Assembly: GCA_902536655.1 (NCBI GenBank)
Contig: CACAYF010000013.1
Span: 1-39,893, forward strand
Direction of reading: 5' to 3'
DNA: 39,893 nt
Source: an uncultured Alphaproteobacteria bacterium
GTDB lineage: Bacteria; Pseudomonadota; Alphaproteobacteria; Methylaequorales; Methylaequoraceae
A model generated the notes under the pieces. That model had not been told where the DNA came from, ran no database searches, and was given only the letters and a program-made list of their open reading frames with translations. The translations under genes were made by a program, and so were the position numbers. Below, piece after piece: positions 29,132 through 39,175 of the stretch (position 1 is the first letter of the stretch; each line of letters begins with the position of its first letter).

Positions 29132-29151
29132 AATAAAAACATAAACTTCAA

Positions 29152-29166
29152 TATTACAATGTAATA
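29152..29166. promoter_or_regulatory. Perfect 15-bp palindrome between yqeY and carA
   Basis: TATTACA-A-TGTAATA is a perfect inverted repeat with a single central base. It lies in the 73-nt divergent intergenic region, just upstream of a plausible carA promoter and inside the probable yqeY leader or promoter. The size and symmetry suit a dimeric repressor such as a GntR- or Lrp-like regulator, but no regulator can be named. AT-rich sequence gives short palindromes by chance, so this is tentative. Confidence 0.3.
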
Positions 29167-29167
29167 G

Positions 29168-29195
29168 TTGGAATTTAATAATATCAAAGTATATT
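29168..29195 (+). promoter_or_regulatory. Candidate sigma-70 promoter for carA-carB
   Basis: TTGGAA (29168-29173) and TATATT (29190-29195), 16 bp apart, resemble -35 and -10 hexamers. The carA ATG begins only 9 nt after the -10, so a transcript from here would be nearly or fully leaderless. There is no Shine-Dalgarno motif in front of carA, which agrees with that reading. Confidence 0.42.
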
Positions 29196-29204
29196 ATTGA
29201 ACAA

Positions 29205-30347
29205 ATGAAAAATAGTGTCAAAAGAAATGGAAAAAATTGTGTTCTACTACTAGATGACGGTTCTTTTTTTTTAGGGAAAGGGTCAGGATGTTTTGGGGAT
29301 TTTTTTGGTGAAATTTGCTTTAATACCTCAATTACTGGCTACCAAGAAATATTAACAGATCCTTCCTATTTTAATCAAATAATAAATTTTACTTTCCCCC
29401 ACATTGGTGTAGTGGGCGCGAATTTTGAAGATTATGAAAGTGATAAGATTTACGCATCAGGTTGTATAATTAATAATCCAATATCAGCAGCTTCTAATTT
29501 TAGATCAAAAATGGATTTTGAAAGTTGGTTAAAACTTAACAAAAAAGTGTGTGTTTCAAATATTGATACAAGAGCACTTACTAAAAAAATTCGCAACTCA
29601 GGGGCATGTAAAGCATTAATTCATTTTCCTAAAAATGGTTTTTTTGAAAATATGACAAATCTTAAAACTAAATTAATGCAATTTCCTAGTATGAAGAACC
29701 TAGACCTAGCATCAAAGATCTCAACGAATTATATATACAAGTGGTTCACCCAAAAAAAATTAAGATCTTTTAAAATTCGTGAGAATTTTATTGCTGTAAT
29801 CGACTTTGGTGTAAAAAAAAATATTTTAAATATATTAAGCTCTTCAAAATATGACATTATAGTTTTTCCTTATAACTATTCTGTAGACGAAATTATTAAA
29901 ATGAAACCATCTGGACTATTTCTTTCAAATGGTCCAGGAGATCCTTTAGCAACCTTCAAAAAAAATAAAGAAAACTTATGTTCTCTGAAAAATTTTAAAA
30001 AACCTATCTTCGGCATTTGCCTTGGACACCAAATACTTTCATTAATTTATAACGCCAATACTGTAAAAATGCACCATGGGCATCGTGGAGCAAATCACCC
30101 AATTAAAAATGTTAGAACTAAAAAAGTTGAAATTACTGTCCAAAACCATGGCTTTGTTGTCTCTAAGAAATCTTTCCCAAAAAATTTAAGTGTCACTCAC
30201 ACTTCGTTATTTGATGACACAATAGCAGGCATAGAGGTAAAGAATAAACCTTTTTTCTCTGTTCAGTATCATCCAGAATCTTCTCCAGGTCCTCAAGATA
30301 GCAGGTATTTATTTGATAAATTTTTTAAACTCATAAAAAATGCCTAA
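29205..30347 (+). CDS. carA: Carbamoyl-phosphate synthase small subunit (CarA)
   Basis: CarA is the glutaminase subunit that feeds ammonia to CarB for carbamoyl phosphate, the precursor of pyrimidines and arginine. The 380-residue protein has an N-terminal CPSase small-chain domain ([29 protein letters not shown]) and a class I glutamine amidotransferase domain with the nucleophile C272 in [19 protein letters not shown] and the H356/E358 pair in [11 protein letters not shown]. The catalytic triad is complete. The stop overlaps the carB start by 8 nt. Feedback control by UMP or ornithine would act on CarB. Confidence 0.97.
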   Translation: MKNSVKRNGKNCVLLLDDGSFFLGKGSGCFGDFFGEICFNTSITGYQEILTDPSYFNQIINFTFPHIGVVGANFEDYESDKIYASGCIINNPISAASNFRSKMDFESWLKLNKKVCVSNIDTRALTKKIRNSGACKALIHFPKNGFFENMTNLKTKLMQFPSMKNLDLASKISTNYIYKWFTQKKLRSFKIRENFIAVIDFGVKKNILNILSSSKYDIIVFPYNYSVDEIIKMKPSGLFLSNGPGDPLATFKKNKENLCSLKNFKKPIFGICLGHQILSLIYNANTVKMHHGHRGANHPIKNVRTKKVEITVQNHGFVVSKKSFPKNLSVTHTSLFDDTIAGIEVKNKPFFSVQYHPESSPGPQDSRYLFDKFFKLIKNA

Positions 30348-33300
30348 GAGAAAAGATATAAAAAAAATCTTAATTATCGGTGCAGGTCCAATAGTTATTG
30401 GTCAGGCATGTGAATTTGATTATTCCGGAGCTCAGGCATGTAAGGCTTTAAAAGAGGAGGGGTTTCGTGTAATTCTTGTAAATTCCAATCCAGCGACAAT
30501 TATGACTGACCCTGAACTTGCTGATCGGACTTATATCGAGCCATTAAACATATCAATATTAGAAAAAATAATTATCAAAGAAAGACCAGATGCTCTTTTG
30601 TCAACAATGGGAGGACAAACAGCGCTTAATTTATCAATAGAATTAGAGAATAAAAAAATTCTTGATAAATATGGTGTTAAGTTAATTGGTGCAACACAAA
30701 AGGTAATCCAGAAAGCAGAGGATAGAGAACTTTTCAAAAAGTCAATGACTAAAATTGGTTTAGATACACCTAGAGGGTTTGTTGTTAAAAGTTTAGATCA
30801 GGCTCTTAAAGCTCTTAATTATCTATCATTTCCTGTAATCATTAGACCTTCTTTTACTCTCGGTGGTTCTGGCGGGGGGACATCTCAAAATAAAAAAGAA
30901 TTCATAAAAATAGTAAAAAAAGGAATAGATTTGTCGCCTATTAATGAAGTTTTGATTGAGGAGTCTCTTATCGGCTGGAAAGAATATGAAATGGAAGTAA
31001 TAAGGGACAATCAGGACAATTGTATCATTGTCTGTTCCATTGAAAACGTTGATCCAATGGGAATACATACTGGAGATTCTGTGACAATTTCCCCAGCACT
31101 AACCCTGACAGACAAAGAGTACCAAAAAATGAGAAATGATTCAATTAAGGTTATAAGAGAAATAGGGGTTGATACTGGTGGTGCAAATGTACAGTTTGCA
31201 ATTAATCCTCAAACAGGCAGAAATGTTGTAATTGAAATGAACCCAAGAGTTTCAAGATCTTCCGCTTTAGCATCAAAAGCAACTGGTTTTCCTATTGCCA
31301 GAATTGCAGCCAAACTGGCAGTTGGTTATTCTTTAGATGAGTTGAGAAATGACATAACTAAAACAACACCAGCTTCATTTGAACCTACGATTGATTATAT
31401 TGTTACAAAAATTCCGAGGTTTACCTTTGAAAAATTCAGTATGACAGAGGAAAAACTGGGCACAGCGATGAAGTCAATCGGAGAGTGTATGGCTATAGGT
31501 CGTAATTTTAAAGAATCCTTTCAAAAAGCCATAAGGAGCCTGGAAATTGGTCTAATTGGATTAGATTCAAATAAGTTTCTTCAAAAAAAAAATAAAAGAG
31601 AACTTATAAACTTACTTAAAGAAAATCGACCTAATAAGTTTTTAATAATAGCTGAATGTATTAGAAAAAAAATTGATTTACAAAAAATTATTGACTCTTC
31701 TCATTATGATCCTTGGTTTGTAAGAGAAATTTTAGAGTTAGTTGAATATGAAAAGGTAATGAAAAATAAAAAGATTACAAAAGAAATATATATTCAAGCC
31801 AAGGAGTATGGTTTCTCAGATGAAAAAATTTTGAAAATATCTCAATGTTCAAAAAACGCTATTTTGAAAATAAAAGAAAGAGAGAGACTTTACACTTCAT
31901 TTAGAAATATTGATACATGTTCTGGAGAATTTCAATCTAAAACTCCTTATATGTACTCTTCTTGGAACTGTGTTGAAGAAAATAGTAGATTTGAGGACGA
32001 AACTAAAGTTAGTAATAAAAAAAAGGTCATAATTTTAGGTGGCGGTCCCAATAGAATCGGGCAAGGAATAGAGTTCGATTATTGCTGTGTGCATTCTTCT
32101 TTTGCGCTAAAAGAACTTGGTATCGAGTCGATAATGGTTAACTGTAATCCAGAAACCGTCTCCACTGACTATGACATTTCTGACAGACTTTATTTTGAGC
32201 CACTTGATTCAGAATCTGTCTTAGCGATTTGTCAGGCTGAAAATATTAATAATAAACTTCTTGGTGTAATTGTTCAACTTGGAGGCCAAACACCACTAAA
32301 ATTATCAGAAAAATTAGTAGAGTCAGGCATTAAAATTTTAGGAACATCTTTTAAATCCATTGATTTATGTGAGGATAGAGACAGGTTTGCTAAATTAATG
32401 AAGGATTTAAAAATTTTGCAGCCAAAAAGCGATATCGTTTTCAATTTTTCAGAAGCTAAGAAAGCAATAAAATCAATTGAATTTCCAATTGTAATTAGAC
32501 CATCCTACGTTTTAGGTGGAAGAGCAATGAGAATAATAAATAACTTTGAAGAGTTAAATAATTATTTTAACAGTAATTTCATTATAAATAATAAATCTAT
32601 CTTGATCGATGAATTTCTTGTGGGAGCAAAAGAGATTGATGTAGACGCAATTTCAGATGGTAAAGATATTTTTATTTCTGGGATCTTAGAACATATCGAG
32701 GAAGCAGGTGTACACTCAGGAGATTCCGCTTGTTCGTTACCCCCGCAAACATTGTCTGCAAAAATCATTGATGAAATTAAAAGAATTACAAAACTTATCT
32801 CACGAACTTTGAATATTCTAGGTTTCATTAATATTCAATATGCCATAAAGGACGATAAGGTTTATGTAATTGAGGTAAATCCAAGAGCTAGTAGAACAGT
32901 ACCTTTTATTAGTAAATCAAGAGGAATCCCATTAGCAAAGCTTGCAACAAAAGTAATGCTAGGAAACAAATTAAAGTCTTTTAATCTTAATCAAAACAAC
33001 AAAAATTATGTAACAGTCAAAGAATCTGTTTTTCCATTTGATAGGTTTCCCGGAGAAGACATAATTTTGGGGCCTGAAATGAAATCAACTGGTGAAGTTA
33101 TGGGAGTAGATAAAAATTTTCCAATGGCGTTTCTTAAATCTCAAATGGCCGCTGGAAATAAATTGCCTGAGAAAGGTTCAATATTTATTTCAGTTAGAGA
33201 TGAGGATAAAGAAAATATCCTACTGCTGTGCCAAGTTATAGAAAAGATTGATTTTAAGATTTATGCTACAAAAGGCACTGCCGAATTTCTAAAAAAATTT

Positions 33301-33570
33301 TCAATAAGTGTACAAATAATTAAAAAAGTTAATGAGGGAAGTCCACATATTGTAGACTTTATAGAAAAAAATAAAATTCACCTCATTATAAATACAACTA
33401 GTGGAGCAAAATCTATTGCAGATAGCTTATCAATTAGGAGAACTGCATTGAGCAAAAAAATACCCTATTTCACAACTATTTCAGCAGCCAAAATTGCAAT
33501 CACTGGATTAAATATTGTCAATAATAGTGAAATTTCAGTTAAATCGATCCAAGAATTGTATAATCTCTAG
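30340..33570 (+). CDS. carB: Carbamoyl-phosphate synthase large subunit (CarB)
   Basis: CarB uses two ATP to make carbamoyl phosphate from bicarbonate and ammonia. The 1076-residue protein has the expected duplicated ATP-grasp halves. In the first, [31 protein letters not shown] and MGGQTALN are followed by FTLGGSGGG and [10 protein letters not shown]. In the second, [48 protein letters not shown] and EVNPRASRT appear. An oligomerisation domain separates them, and a C-terminal MGS-like allosteric domain (after about residue 935) carries ATKGTAEFL and NTTSG. Length is normal and nothing is missing. It is coupled to carA by an 8-nt overlap. Confidence 0.97.
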   Translation: MPKRKDIKKILIIGAGPIVIGQACEFDYSGAQACKALKEEGFRVILVNSNPATIMTDPELADRTYIEPLNISILEKIIIKERPDALLSTMGGQTALNLSIELENKKILDKYGVKLIGATQKVIQKAEDRELFKKSMTKIGLDTPRGFVVKSLDQALKALNYLSFPVIIRPSFTLGGSGGGTSQNKKEFIKIVKKGIDLSPINEVLIEESLIGWKEYEMEVIRDNQDNCIIVCSIENVDPMGIHTGDSVTISPALTLTDKEYQKMRNDSIKVIREIGVDTGGANVQFAINPQTGRNVVIEMNPRVSRSSALASKATGFPIARIAAKLAVGYSLDELRNDITKTTPASFEPTIDYIVTKIPRFTFEKFSMTEEKLGTAMKSIGECMAIGRNFKESFQKAIRSLEIGLIGLDSNKFLQKKNKRELINLLKENRPNKFLIIAECIRKKIDLQKIIDSSHYDPWFVREILELVEYEKVMKNKKITKEIYIQAKEYGFSDEKILKISQCSKNAILKIKERERLYTSFRNIDTCSGEFQSKTPYMYSSWNCVEENSRFEDETKVSNKKKVIILGGGPNRIGQGIEFDYCCVHSSFALKELGIESIMVNCNPETVSTDYDISDRLYFEPLDSESVLAICQAENINNKLLGVIVQLGGQTPLKLSEKLVESGIKILGTSFKSIDLCEDRDRFAKLMKDLKILQPKSDIVFNFSEAKKAIKSIEFPIVIRPSYVLGGRAMRIINNFEELNNYFNSNFIINNKSILIDEFLVGAKEIDVDAISDGKDIFISGILEHIEEAGVHSGDSACSLPPQTLSAKIIDEIKRITKLISRTLNILGFINIQYAIKDDKVYVIEVNPRASRTVPFISKSRGIPLAKLATKVMLGNKLKSFNLNQNNKNYVTVKESVFPFDRFPGEDIILGPEMKSTGEVMGVDKNFPMAFLKSQMAAGNKLPEKGSIFISVRDEDKENILLLCQVIEKIDFKIYATKGTAEFLKKFSISVQIIKKVNEGSPHIVDFIEKNKIHLIINTTSGAKSIADSLSIRRTALSKKIPYFTTISAAKIAITGLNIVNNSEISVKSIQELYNL

Positions 33571-33588
33571 AATTTAATATGTAATCGT

Positions 33589-33594
33589 TATAAT
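33589..33594 (+). promoter_or_regulatory. Candidate -10 element for greA-trxB
   Basis: A perfect TATAAT lies 8 nt upstream of the greA ATG in the 32-nt gap after carB. No -35 is apparent at the usual spacing. If used, the greA transcript would be leaderless or nearly so. In such AT-rich DNA a perfect hexamer alone is weak evidence. Confidence 0.3.
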
Positions 33595-33602
33595 ATTATA
33601 TA

Positions 33603-34079
33603 ATGATTGAAAAATTTCCAATGACTGCAGAGGGTCTTAAAAAACTGCGAGAAGAACTTGAGAATTTAAAAAACTCGGAAAGACCGAAAGTTATTAAAGC
33701 TATTGCAGATGCTCGAGAGCATGGAGATTTATCAGAAAATGCAGAGTATCACGCTGCAAGAGAAAGACAAAGTTTTATAGAGGGCAGAATTGTAGAATTA
33801 GAAAACAAAATTACTCGCGCTGAAGTGATTGATCCTTCAAAACTTGACAGTTCAAAAGTAACTTTTGGAGCAACTGTTGTGCTTACAGACTTGGAAACGG
33901 ACAAAAAAAATACATATAAAATTGTTGGAGCAGACGAAGCAGATATAGAACAAAACTTGATTTCCATATCGGCGCCACTGTGCAAAGCTATGATTAATAA
34001 GAAAGTTGAAGATGTTTTTGAAGTTCAAACCCCAAAAGGTCTTAAACAATACCAAATAAATGCAATAGATTTTAAGTAA
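33603..34079 (+). CDS. greA: Transcription elongation factor GreA
   Basis: GreA enters the secondary channel of RNA polymerase and stimulates cleavage of backtracked RNA. The 158-residue protein matches the family in length. It has the N-terminal coiled coil with the tip acidic motif ([20 protein letters not shown], where the D and E of GDLSENAEY are the catalytic-tip residues), and the C-terminal FKBP-like domain ([19 protein letters not shown]). [15 protein letters not shown] at the start is typical of GreA; GreB has a different N terminus. It lies 32 nt after carB and ends 1 nt before trxB. Confidence 0.96.
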   Translation: MIEKFPMTAEGLKKLREELENLKNSERPKVIKAIADAREHGDLSENAEYHAARERQSFIEGRIVELENKITRAEVIDPSKLDSSKVTFGATVVLTDLETDKKNTYKIVGADEADIEQNLISISAPLCKAMINKKVEDVFEVQTPKGLKQYQINAIDFK

Positions 34080-34080
34080 C

Positions 34081-35019
34081 ATGAACAAAGAAAAAGTTTT
34101 AATAATTGGATCCGGTCCGGCAGGTTATACAGCAGCAATATACGCCGCAAGAGCTGGTCTCAACCCTTTATTAATATCAGGTTTAGAACCAGGTGGACAG
34201 CTAACAATTACTACTGATGTTGAAAATTTTCCAGGTTTTGAAGATCCCATTCAAGGGCCATGGTTAATGGAACAAATGAAAAAACAAGCTGAAGCTTATG
34301 GAACAAGAATAATGAATGACTATGTTTTAGAGGTTGATTTTGATAAAAAAATTCATTGTGTCAGAACGGAAAAAGACAAATTTTCTTCCCACACAGTAAT
34401 AATAGCTACTGGCGCAAAAGCAAAATGGCTAAATATTGAGGGTGAAGAAAAGTTTAGAGGTTTTGGTGTATCTGCTTGTGCTACATGTGATGGATTTTTT
34501 TACAAAAATAAAAATGTTGCTGTTGTAGGTGGTGGTAATACTGCTGTAGAGGAGGCGCTTTTCTTGTCAAATCTCTGTAACAAAGTAGTGCTTATCCATA
34601 GACGAGATAAATTAAGAGCAGAAAAAATACTTCAAGAGAGATTATTTGAAAAGAAAAATGTTGAATTTATTTGGAATTCTGAAGTTCATAAAGTTTTAGG
34701 AGATAACGAAAAAAAAGTTATTACCTCACTTGAAATATTTGATTCTAAGAAAAATAGTAAAGAAATTTTGAATATTGACGGATTTTTTGTAGCAATAGGA
34801 CATAGTCCAACTACAGAAATTTTTCATAAAAAATTAAAGATGGATGATGAAGGTTATATTTTTACAGATGCAGATTCTACAAAAACAAGTGTTGATGGAG
34901 TTTTTGCTGCTGGTGATGTAACAGATAAAGTCTACAGGCAAGCAGTTACGGCTGCAGGGATGGGCTGTATGAGCGCCTTAGAGGCTGAGAGCTTTCTGAC
35001 CAAGAAAAATCTCATTTAG
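34081..35019 (+). CDS. trxB: Thioredoxin reductase (TrxB)
   Basis: TrxB is an FAD/NADPH enzyme that reduces thioredoxin in the cytoplasm. The 312-residue low-molecular-weight form shows the FAD-binding GSGPAGYTAAIYAARAG (11-27), the redox-active CATC (C133, C136) in SACATCDGFF, the NADPH-binding GGGNTAVEEALFLS followed by HRRDKLRAEKILQER, and the second FAD segment VFAAGDVTDKVYRQAVTAAGMG. The ATG follows the greA stop by 1 nt. Its 3' end overlaps the convergent PanE-like gene by 8 nt. Ferredoxin-NADP reductase of the TrxB-like type is excluded by the CATC pair. Confidence 0.96.
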   Translation: MNKEKVLIIGSGPAGYTAAIYAARAGLNPLLISGLEPGGQLTITTDVENFPGFEDPIQGPWLMEQMKKQAEAYGTRIMNDYVLEVDFDKKIHCVRTEKDKFSSHTVIIATGAKAKWLNIEGEEKFRGFGVSACATCDGFFYKNKNVAVVGGGNTAVEEALFLSNLCNKVVLIHRRDKLRAEKILQERLFEKKNVEFIWNSEVHKVLGDNEKKVITSLEIFDSKKNSKEILNIDGFFVAIGHSPTTEIFHKKLKMDDEGYIFTDADSTKTSVDGVFAAGDVTDKVYRQAVTAAGMGCMSALEAESFLTKKNLI

Positions 35020-35917
35020 CGACTATACCATTTAAAATCGACTGATGTGTTTCACATTTATTATCAAATTTCTTTGAGCATTCTACAATGAACCCAGATA
35101 ACCATTTTAACTCAAGCTGTTTGTTGTTCAAATAATCTAGATACATAGAAGAGGTCATGTCAAACGGCATTTTTTTTATCTTTTCCAACCAATATTCAAC
35201 TGGGTTCACCTTAAATTTGACATTAAAAAACTTTGACAGATTATAAGTTTCAATCATTGCACTTACAAAATTATCCTTAAGTGTAGTAGAAGCAAAAATT
35301 TCTCCTATTGATTTCTTAGTTAAAGTCGTAATACCACTATAAGCTGATAAGAAAATAAACTTCTCCCAAATTTTTTCTTTGATGTTTGATTTATATTGTA
35401 TGTCTAAACCTGAATTTTTGGATATTTCACAAAACTTAAGTAATTTTTTATTCACAATATCTGACATATTTCCAACAAAAAAAGAAGCTAGTTTTCCTTT
35501 ATGAATTACGTATTGGTTCTCATTTATAAATGAAGATATTTGCGCAACAGCTCCAAATGTTTTCTCCTCTCCAAACTCTTGACTTATTTTTTGCTCTGAA
35601 TACACACCATTTTGAAACGGTAATAAAATTGTCTCATGAAGTCCCTTTTTTTTTATTTCTCCAATAAATCCATCAAAATCATAAAGTTTTACAGTGCTTA
35701 TAATTACATCAAAATCAATGTTGTTTGGGATGGTTTTAAAAATTTTAATTTTTTTAATACTATTATCACCTAGCTGACTTTTTAATTTAAGTCCATTTTT
35801 TTTTAAAAATTCAAATCTTGTTCCTCTAGCAATGTATGAAATATCAAAACCAGTTTTTTGAAGATGAGATCCAATAAAACCTCCAACTCCTCCAACCCCA
35901 TAAATTAAAATTTTCAT
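35012..35917 (-). CDS. panE: 2-dehydropantoate 2-reductase family protein (PanE/ApbA)
   Basis: PanE reduces ketopantoate to pantoate with NADPH for coenzyme A synthesis. The 301-residue protein has the N-terminal Rossmann loop YGVGGVGGFIGSHL (6-19), an ARG segment at 30-32 that could bind the NADPH phosphate, LLPFQNGV (98-105), and the C-terminal helical domain with a Lys in KIWEKFIF (K186, the likely catalytic Lys) and SSMYLDYLNNKQLELKWLSG carrying the conserved Glu. The family includes paralogues with other or unknown substrates, so pantoate synthesis is likely but not proven. It follows the aminotransferase gene with no gap (TAAATG) and converges on trxB. Confidence 0.8.
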   Translation of the reverse strand: MKILIYGVGGVGGFIGSHLQKTGFDISYIARGTRFEFLKKNGLKLKSQLGDNSIKKIKIFKTIPNNIDFDVIISTVKLYDFDGFIGEIKKKGLHETILLPFQNGVYSEQKISQEFGEEKTFGAVAQISSFINENQYVIHKGKLASFFVGNMSDIVNKKLLKFCEISKNSGLDIQYKSNIKEKIWEKFIFLSAYSGITTLTKKSIGEIFASTTLKDNFVSAMIETYNLSKFFNVKFKVNPVEYWLEKIKKMPFDMTSSMYLDYLNNKQLELKWLSGFIVECSKKFDNKCETHQSILNGIVAK

Positions 35918-37117
35918 TTATGAAATTTTCTTCAAAGCCGTTCCAATTCTTTCGCATGCTTCTGCTAGATCATCAAAAGATGTTGCGTACGATATTCTAA
36001 AAAATGGTGATTTTCCAAACGCAATTCCAGGCACAACTGCAACTTTAGCATCATAAAGTAAATATTCTGCAAAATCCATGTCATTATTAATTTTTTTCCC
36101 ATCTTTTAATCTCTTATTAATAAAACCTTCACAACTTACATAGAGATAAAATGCGCCGCTTGGTATAAAGGGATCTAATCCCGATATTGATCCAAAAAAA
36201 TCAATTAAAAGATTTTTTCTACTTTCAAACTTCTTCAACCAATCTTGTAAAAAATCCTTCTCACTTTGAAGTGCATGTTTTGCAGCTACTTGACTTATAG
36301 AGCAGGGATTGGTTGTGCTCTGGGATTGGATTTTAGAAATTGCTTTTATCAATTCTTTTTTCCCAGCACCATATCCTATCCTCCAACCTGTCATTGAGAA
36401 AGCTTTTGAGACTCCATTTACAATAAATGTATTTTCATAAAGCTTTGGTTCCACATTGAGAACATTGTAAAATTTTGTTCCATAGGTTATATGTTCGTAT
36501 ATATCATCTGATAAAATGTTCACATGAGGATTCTTAAGTAATACTTTTGAGATTTCTTTCAATTCAGACTTATCATATACAGCTCCTGTTGGATTTCCCG
36601 GAGAATTGATTATGAACCACTTTGTTTTTTCTGAAATATTGGTTTCTAATTGCTTTGGAATTATTTTGAAATTGTCTTTCATTTCTGTTTCTAAAATTAT
36701 TGGTTTTCCCCCTGCTAAGTTGACCATATCAGGATATGACACCCAATAAGGAGAGGGAATAAGAACTTCATCATTTTTGTTTAATGTAGACATCAATAGA
36801 TTGTAAATAACATGTTTTCCCCCTACTCCAACTGTTATTTGATCTAGATCATATTTTAAGTCATTTTCACTCTCAAATTTTGTTATTATTGATTTCTTTA
36901 ATTCTGGTATACCATCTACTTGTGTGTATTTTGTAAATCCATCATTAATTGCTTTAATCGCTTGATCTTTGATATGCTTGGGTGTGTCAAAATCGGGTTC
37001 ACCAGAACTTAGACTTATTACTTTTTCTCCAGAAAGAGTCATTTCTCTGGCAATCTGTGATATCTTGACAGTTAATGAGGGTTTGAACCTAGATAATCGA
37101 TCTGAAATAAGGGTCAT
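35918..37117 (-). CDS. aspC: Class I pyridoxal-phosphate aminotransferase, aspartate-type (AspC)
   Basis: This fold-type I transaminase most likely exchanges amino groups between aspartate, glutamate and their keto acids. The 399-residue protein has SSGEPDFDTPKHI (37-49), KYTQVDGIPELK, SPYWVSYPDM, NSPGNPTG (171-178), SDDIYEH with the PLP-contacting Asp and Tyr, the Schiff-base lysine K238 in NGVSKAFSMTGWRIGYG, and the carboxylate-binding Arg region (FFRISYAT). These are hallmarks of the Ib aspartate/prephenate aminotransferase subgroup common in alphaproteobacteria. The exact substrate range cannot be read from sequence. It is divergent from uvrB and transcribed with panE. Confidence 0.92.
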   Translation of the reverse strand: MTLISDRLSRFKPSLTVKISQIAREMTLSGEKVISLSSGEPDFDTPKHIKDQAIKAINDGFTKYTQVDGIPELKKSIITKFESENDLKYDLDQITVGVGGKHVIYNLLMSTLNKNDEVLIPSPYWVSYPDMVNLAGGKPIILETEMKDNFKIIPKQLETNISEKTKWFIINSPGNPTGAVYDKSELKEISKVLLKNPHVNILSDDIYEHITYGTKFYNVLNVEPKLYENTFIVNGVSKAFSMTGWRIGYGAGKKELIKAISKIQSQSTTNPCSISQVAAKHALQSEKDFLQDWLKKFESRKNLLIDFFGSISGLDPFIPSGAFYLYVSCEGFINKRLKDGKKINNDMDFAEYLLYDAKVAVVPGIAFGKSPFFRISYATSFDDLAEACERIGTALKKIS

Positions 37118-37207
37118 CTATTAAGAAAAAAATGTAAATCTTCAAATTTTCGATTATATATTAACTTTGATAAAAATATATTAGATTTTTTTTTTTTGTA
37201 AAATTTT
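37118..37207. promoter_or_regulatory. Divergent intergenic region between aspC and uvrB
   Basis: These 90 nt hold the promoters of both genes. On the minus strand a perfect TATAAT (37153-37158) could be the aspC -10, without a clear -35. On the plus strand no good pair was found; a run of 12 T (37186-37197) lies just upstream of the uvrB start. No LexA-type operator (the alphaproteobacterial GTTC direct repeat) was seen, so damage induction of uvrB is not supported here. Confidence 0.35.
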
Positions 37208-39175
37208 ATGGAAAATTTCAAATTCAATTTGACTAGTCCTTTTAAGCCATCGGGTGACCAGCCATTGGCAATCCAAAAATTATGCGATGGTTTAGAAAAA
37301 AAAACCACAGATCAGGTTTTATTAGGTGTCACGGGGTCTGGAAAAACGTTTACAATGGCTAATATTATTCAAAAGCTACAAAGACCCGCTTTAATATTTG
37401 CACCAAATAAAATTCTTGCCGCTCAACTTTATAGTGAAATGAAAAGTTTTTTTCCTGATAATAACGTTGAATATTTTGTTTCATATTATGACTATTACAC
37501 TCCTGAAGCTTACGTTCCTCGAACAGATACTTTCATTGAAAAAGAATCATCTATTAATGAGCAAATCGATAGAATGAGACACTCAGCTACCAGATCTTTG
37601 TTAGAGAAAGAAGACACCATTGTTGTAGCAAGCGTTTCATGTATATATGGTTTAGGTTCAGTTCAATCCTATTCATCAATGGCATTTAAAATAGATAAGA
37701 AAAATAATTATGATATAGATAAAATTAAAAAAAAACTTGTTGAACTTCAATATAAAAGAAATGACCAAGTGCATTGTCGAGGTACATTTAGAAGTAGAGG
37801 TGATTTTCTTGAAATTTTTCCTTCACATTTTGAAGATAGGTCATGGAGAATTTCTTTTTTTGGTGAAAAAGTTGAATCAATAGATGAGTTTGATCCATTT
37901 ATGGGTACAGTTTCTAAAAGTCTTGAAGAAATCACTGTATTTGCTAACAGCCATTATGTAACACCCAAACCTTCACTAGTTAGAGCTATAGATCAAATAA
38001 AAATTGAACTTGAAGAAAGAATAAGATTTTTTGAATCAAAAAAATTGTTTCTTGAAGCACAAAGAATCGAGCAAAGGACAAAATTTGATCTTGAAATGAT
38101 TGCTGCAACAGGAAGTTGCTCCGGAATAGAAAACTATTCGAGACACTTATCTGGAAGAGCCACTGGAGAGCCTCCTCCCACACTTTTTGAATATTTGCCT
38201 AAAAATGCTGTATTATTTATTGATGAGTCACATGTAACAATCCCCCAAATTAGAGGAATGTTTAAGGGTGACAGATCAAGAAAAAATACACTATCCGATT
38301 ATGGTTTTAGATTACCATCATGTAAAGATAACAGACCACTTATGTTTGAAGAGTGGGAAAAGTTTAAGAGTCAGACTATTTATGTTTCAGCCACACCTGG
38401 TGAATACGAACTTGAAAAGACAGGTGGAGTTTTTATTGAACAAATAGTACGACCAACAGGTTTAGTAGATCCAATATGTGAAGTAAGGAAAGCCTCTAAT
38501 CAAGTAGAAGATATTATTGAAGAATGCAAAAAAGTTACATTAAAAGGTCTTAGAGTTTTGATAACAACACTAACAAAAAAAAATTCTGAAATGGTTACTG
38601 ACTACTTGAACGAAAATGGAGTGAAAGCAAGATACATGCATTCCGAAATAGAAGCATTAGAAAGAATAGAAATCATTAAAGATTTAAGAATAGGGACATT
38701 TGAGGTGCTTGTTGGAATTAATCTTCTAAGAGAGGGCTTAGATATTCCAGAGTGTGGATTAGTCGCTATTTTAGACGCTGATAAGGAGGGGTACCTTCGT
38801 TCTCAAGTTTCTTTAATTCAAACAATTGGGAGAGCTGCAAGAAATATTGATGGAAGAGCGATACTTTATGCAGATCAAAAAACTAAATCCATCCTTCTTG
38901 CTATTGAAGAAACAAGCAGACGAAGAATAAAACAAATAAACTTTAATAAAAAAAATGGAATTGTTCCAAAATCTACTACAAGAAAAATTGAAGAAACTAT
39001 AAATCAAAATGACGGAAAAAAATCTTCCAATGATGACAGGCAAGAATCGTTAGATTTTTTAAAAAAAAAAATGTTAGAATATGCTGAAAATTTGAATTTT
39101 GAAAAAGCGGCTGAGATCAGAGATAAAATCAAAATCAAAGAAAGAAAAGAACTTGGAATTAAACAGAATATATAA
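37208..39175 (+). CDS. uvrB: Excinuclease ABC subunit B (UvrB)
   Basis: UvrB verifies lesions handed over by UvrA and loads UvrC in nucleotide excision repair. The 655-residue protein shows Walker A GVTGSGKT (40-47), the damage-probing beta-hairpin region YYDYYTPEAYVPRTDTFIEK (93-112), the FIDESHVTIPQ motif II, VSATPGEYE, the GLDIPECGLVAILDADKEG segment, QTIGRAARN motif VI, and the C-terminal UVR domain (LDFLKKKMLEYAENLNFEKAAEIRD) that contacts UvrC. All helicase motifs are intact. Eleven A at 39061-39071 precede the UVR part. The 3' end probably overlaps the next gene. Confidence 0.97.
   Translation: MENFKFNLTSPFKPSGDQPLAIQKLCDGLEKKTTDQVLLGVTGSGKTFTMANIIQKLQRPALIFAPNKILAAQLYSEMKSFFPDNNVEYFVSYYDYYTPEAYVPRTDTFIEKESSINEQIDRMRHSATRSLLEKEDTIVVASVSCIYGLGSVQSYSSMAFKIDKKNNYDIDKIKKKLVELQYKRNDQVHCRGTFRSRGDFLEIFPSHFEDRSWRISFFGEKVESIDEFDPFMGTVSKSLEEITVFANSHYVTPKPSLVRAIDQIKIELEERIRFFESKKLFLEAQRIEQRTKFDLEMIAATGSCSGIENYSRHLSGRATGEPPPTLFEYLPKNAVLFIDESHVTIPQIRGMFKGDRSRKNTLSDYGFRLPSCKDNRPLMFEEWEKFKSQTIYVSATPGEYELEKTGGVFIEQIVRPTGLVDPICEVRKASNQVEDIIEECKKVTLKGLRVLITTLTKKNSEMVTDYLNENGVKARYMHSEIEALERIEIIKDLRIGTFEVLVGINLLREGLDIPECGLVAILDADKEGYLRSQVSLIQTIGRAARNIDGRAILYADQKTKSILLAIEETSRRRIKQINFNKKNGIVPKSTTRKIEETINQNDGKKSSNDDRQESLDFLKKKMLEYAENLNFEKAAEIRDKIKIKERKELGIKQNI

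Noticed and set aside
28670-29221. Longer YqeY start at 29221 adding 30 residues
   Set aside because: The added residues are hydrophobic and unlike the family, and they would run through the divergent carA promoter region; the family start MQSLREK at 29131 is clear.
37114-37308. Small minus-strand frame across the aspC-uvrB region
   Set aside because: It lies mostly antisense to the uvrB start, reads through a T12 tract and has no recognisable protein features.
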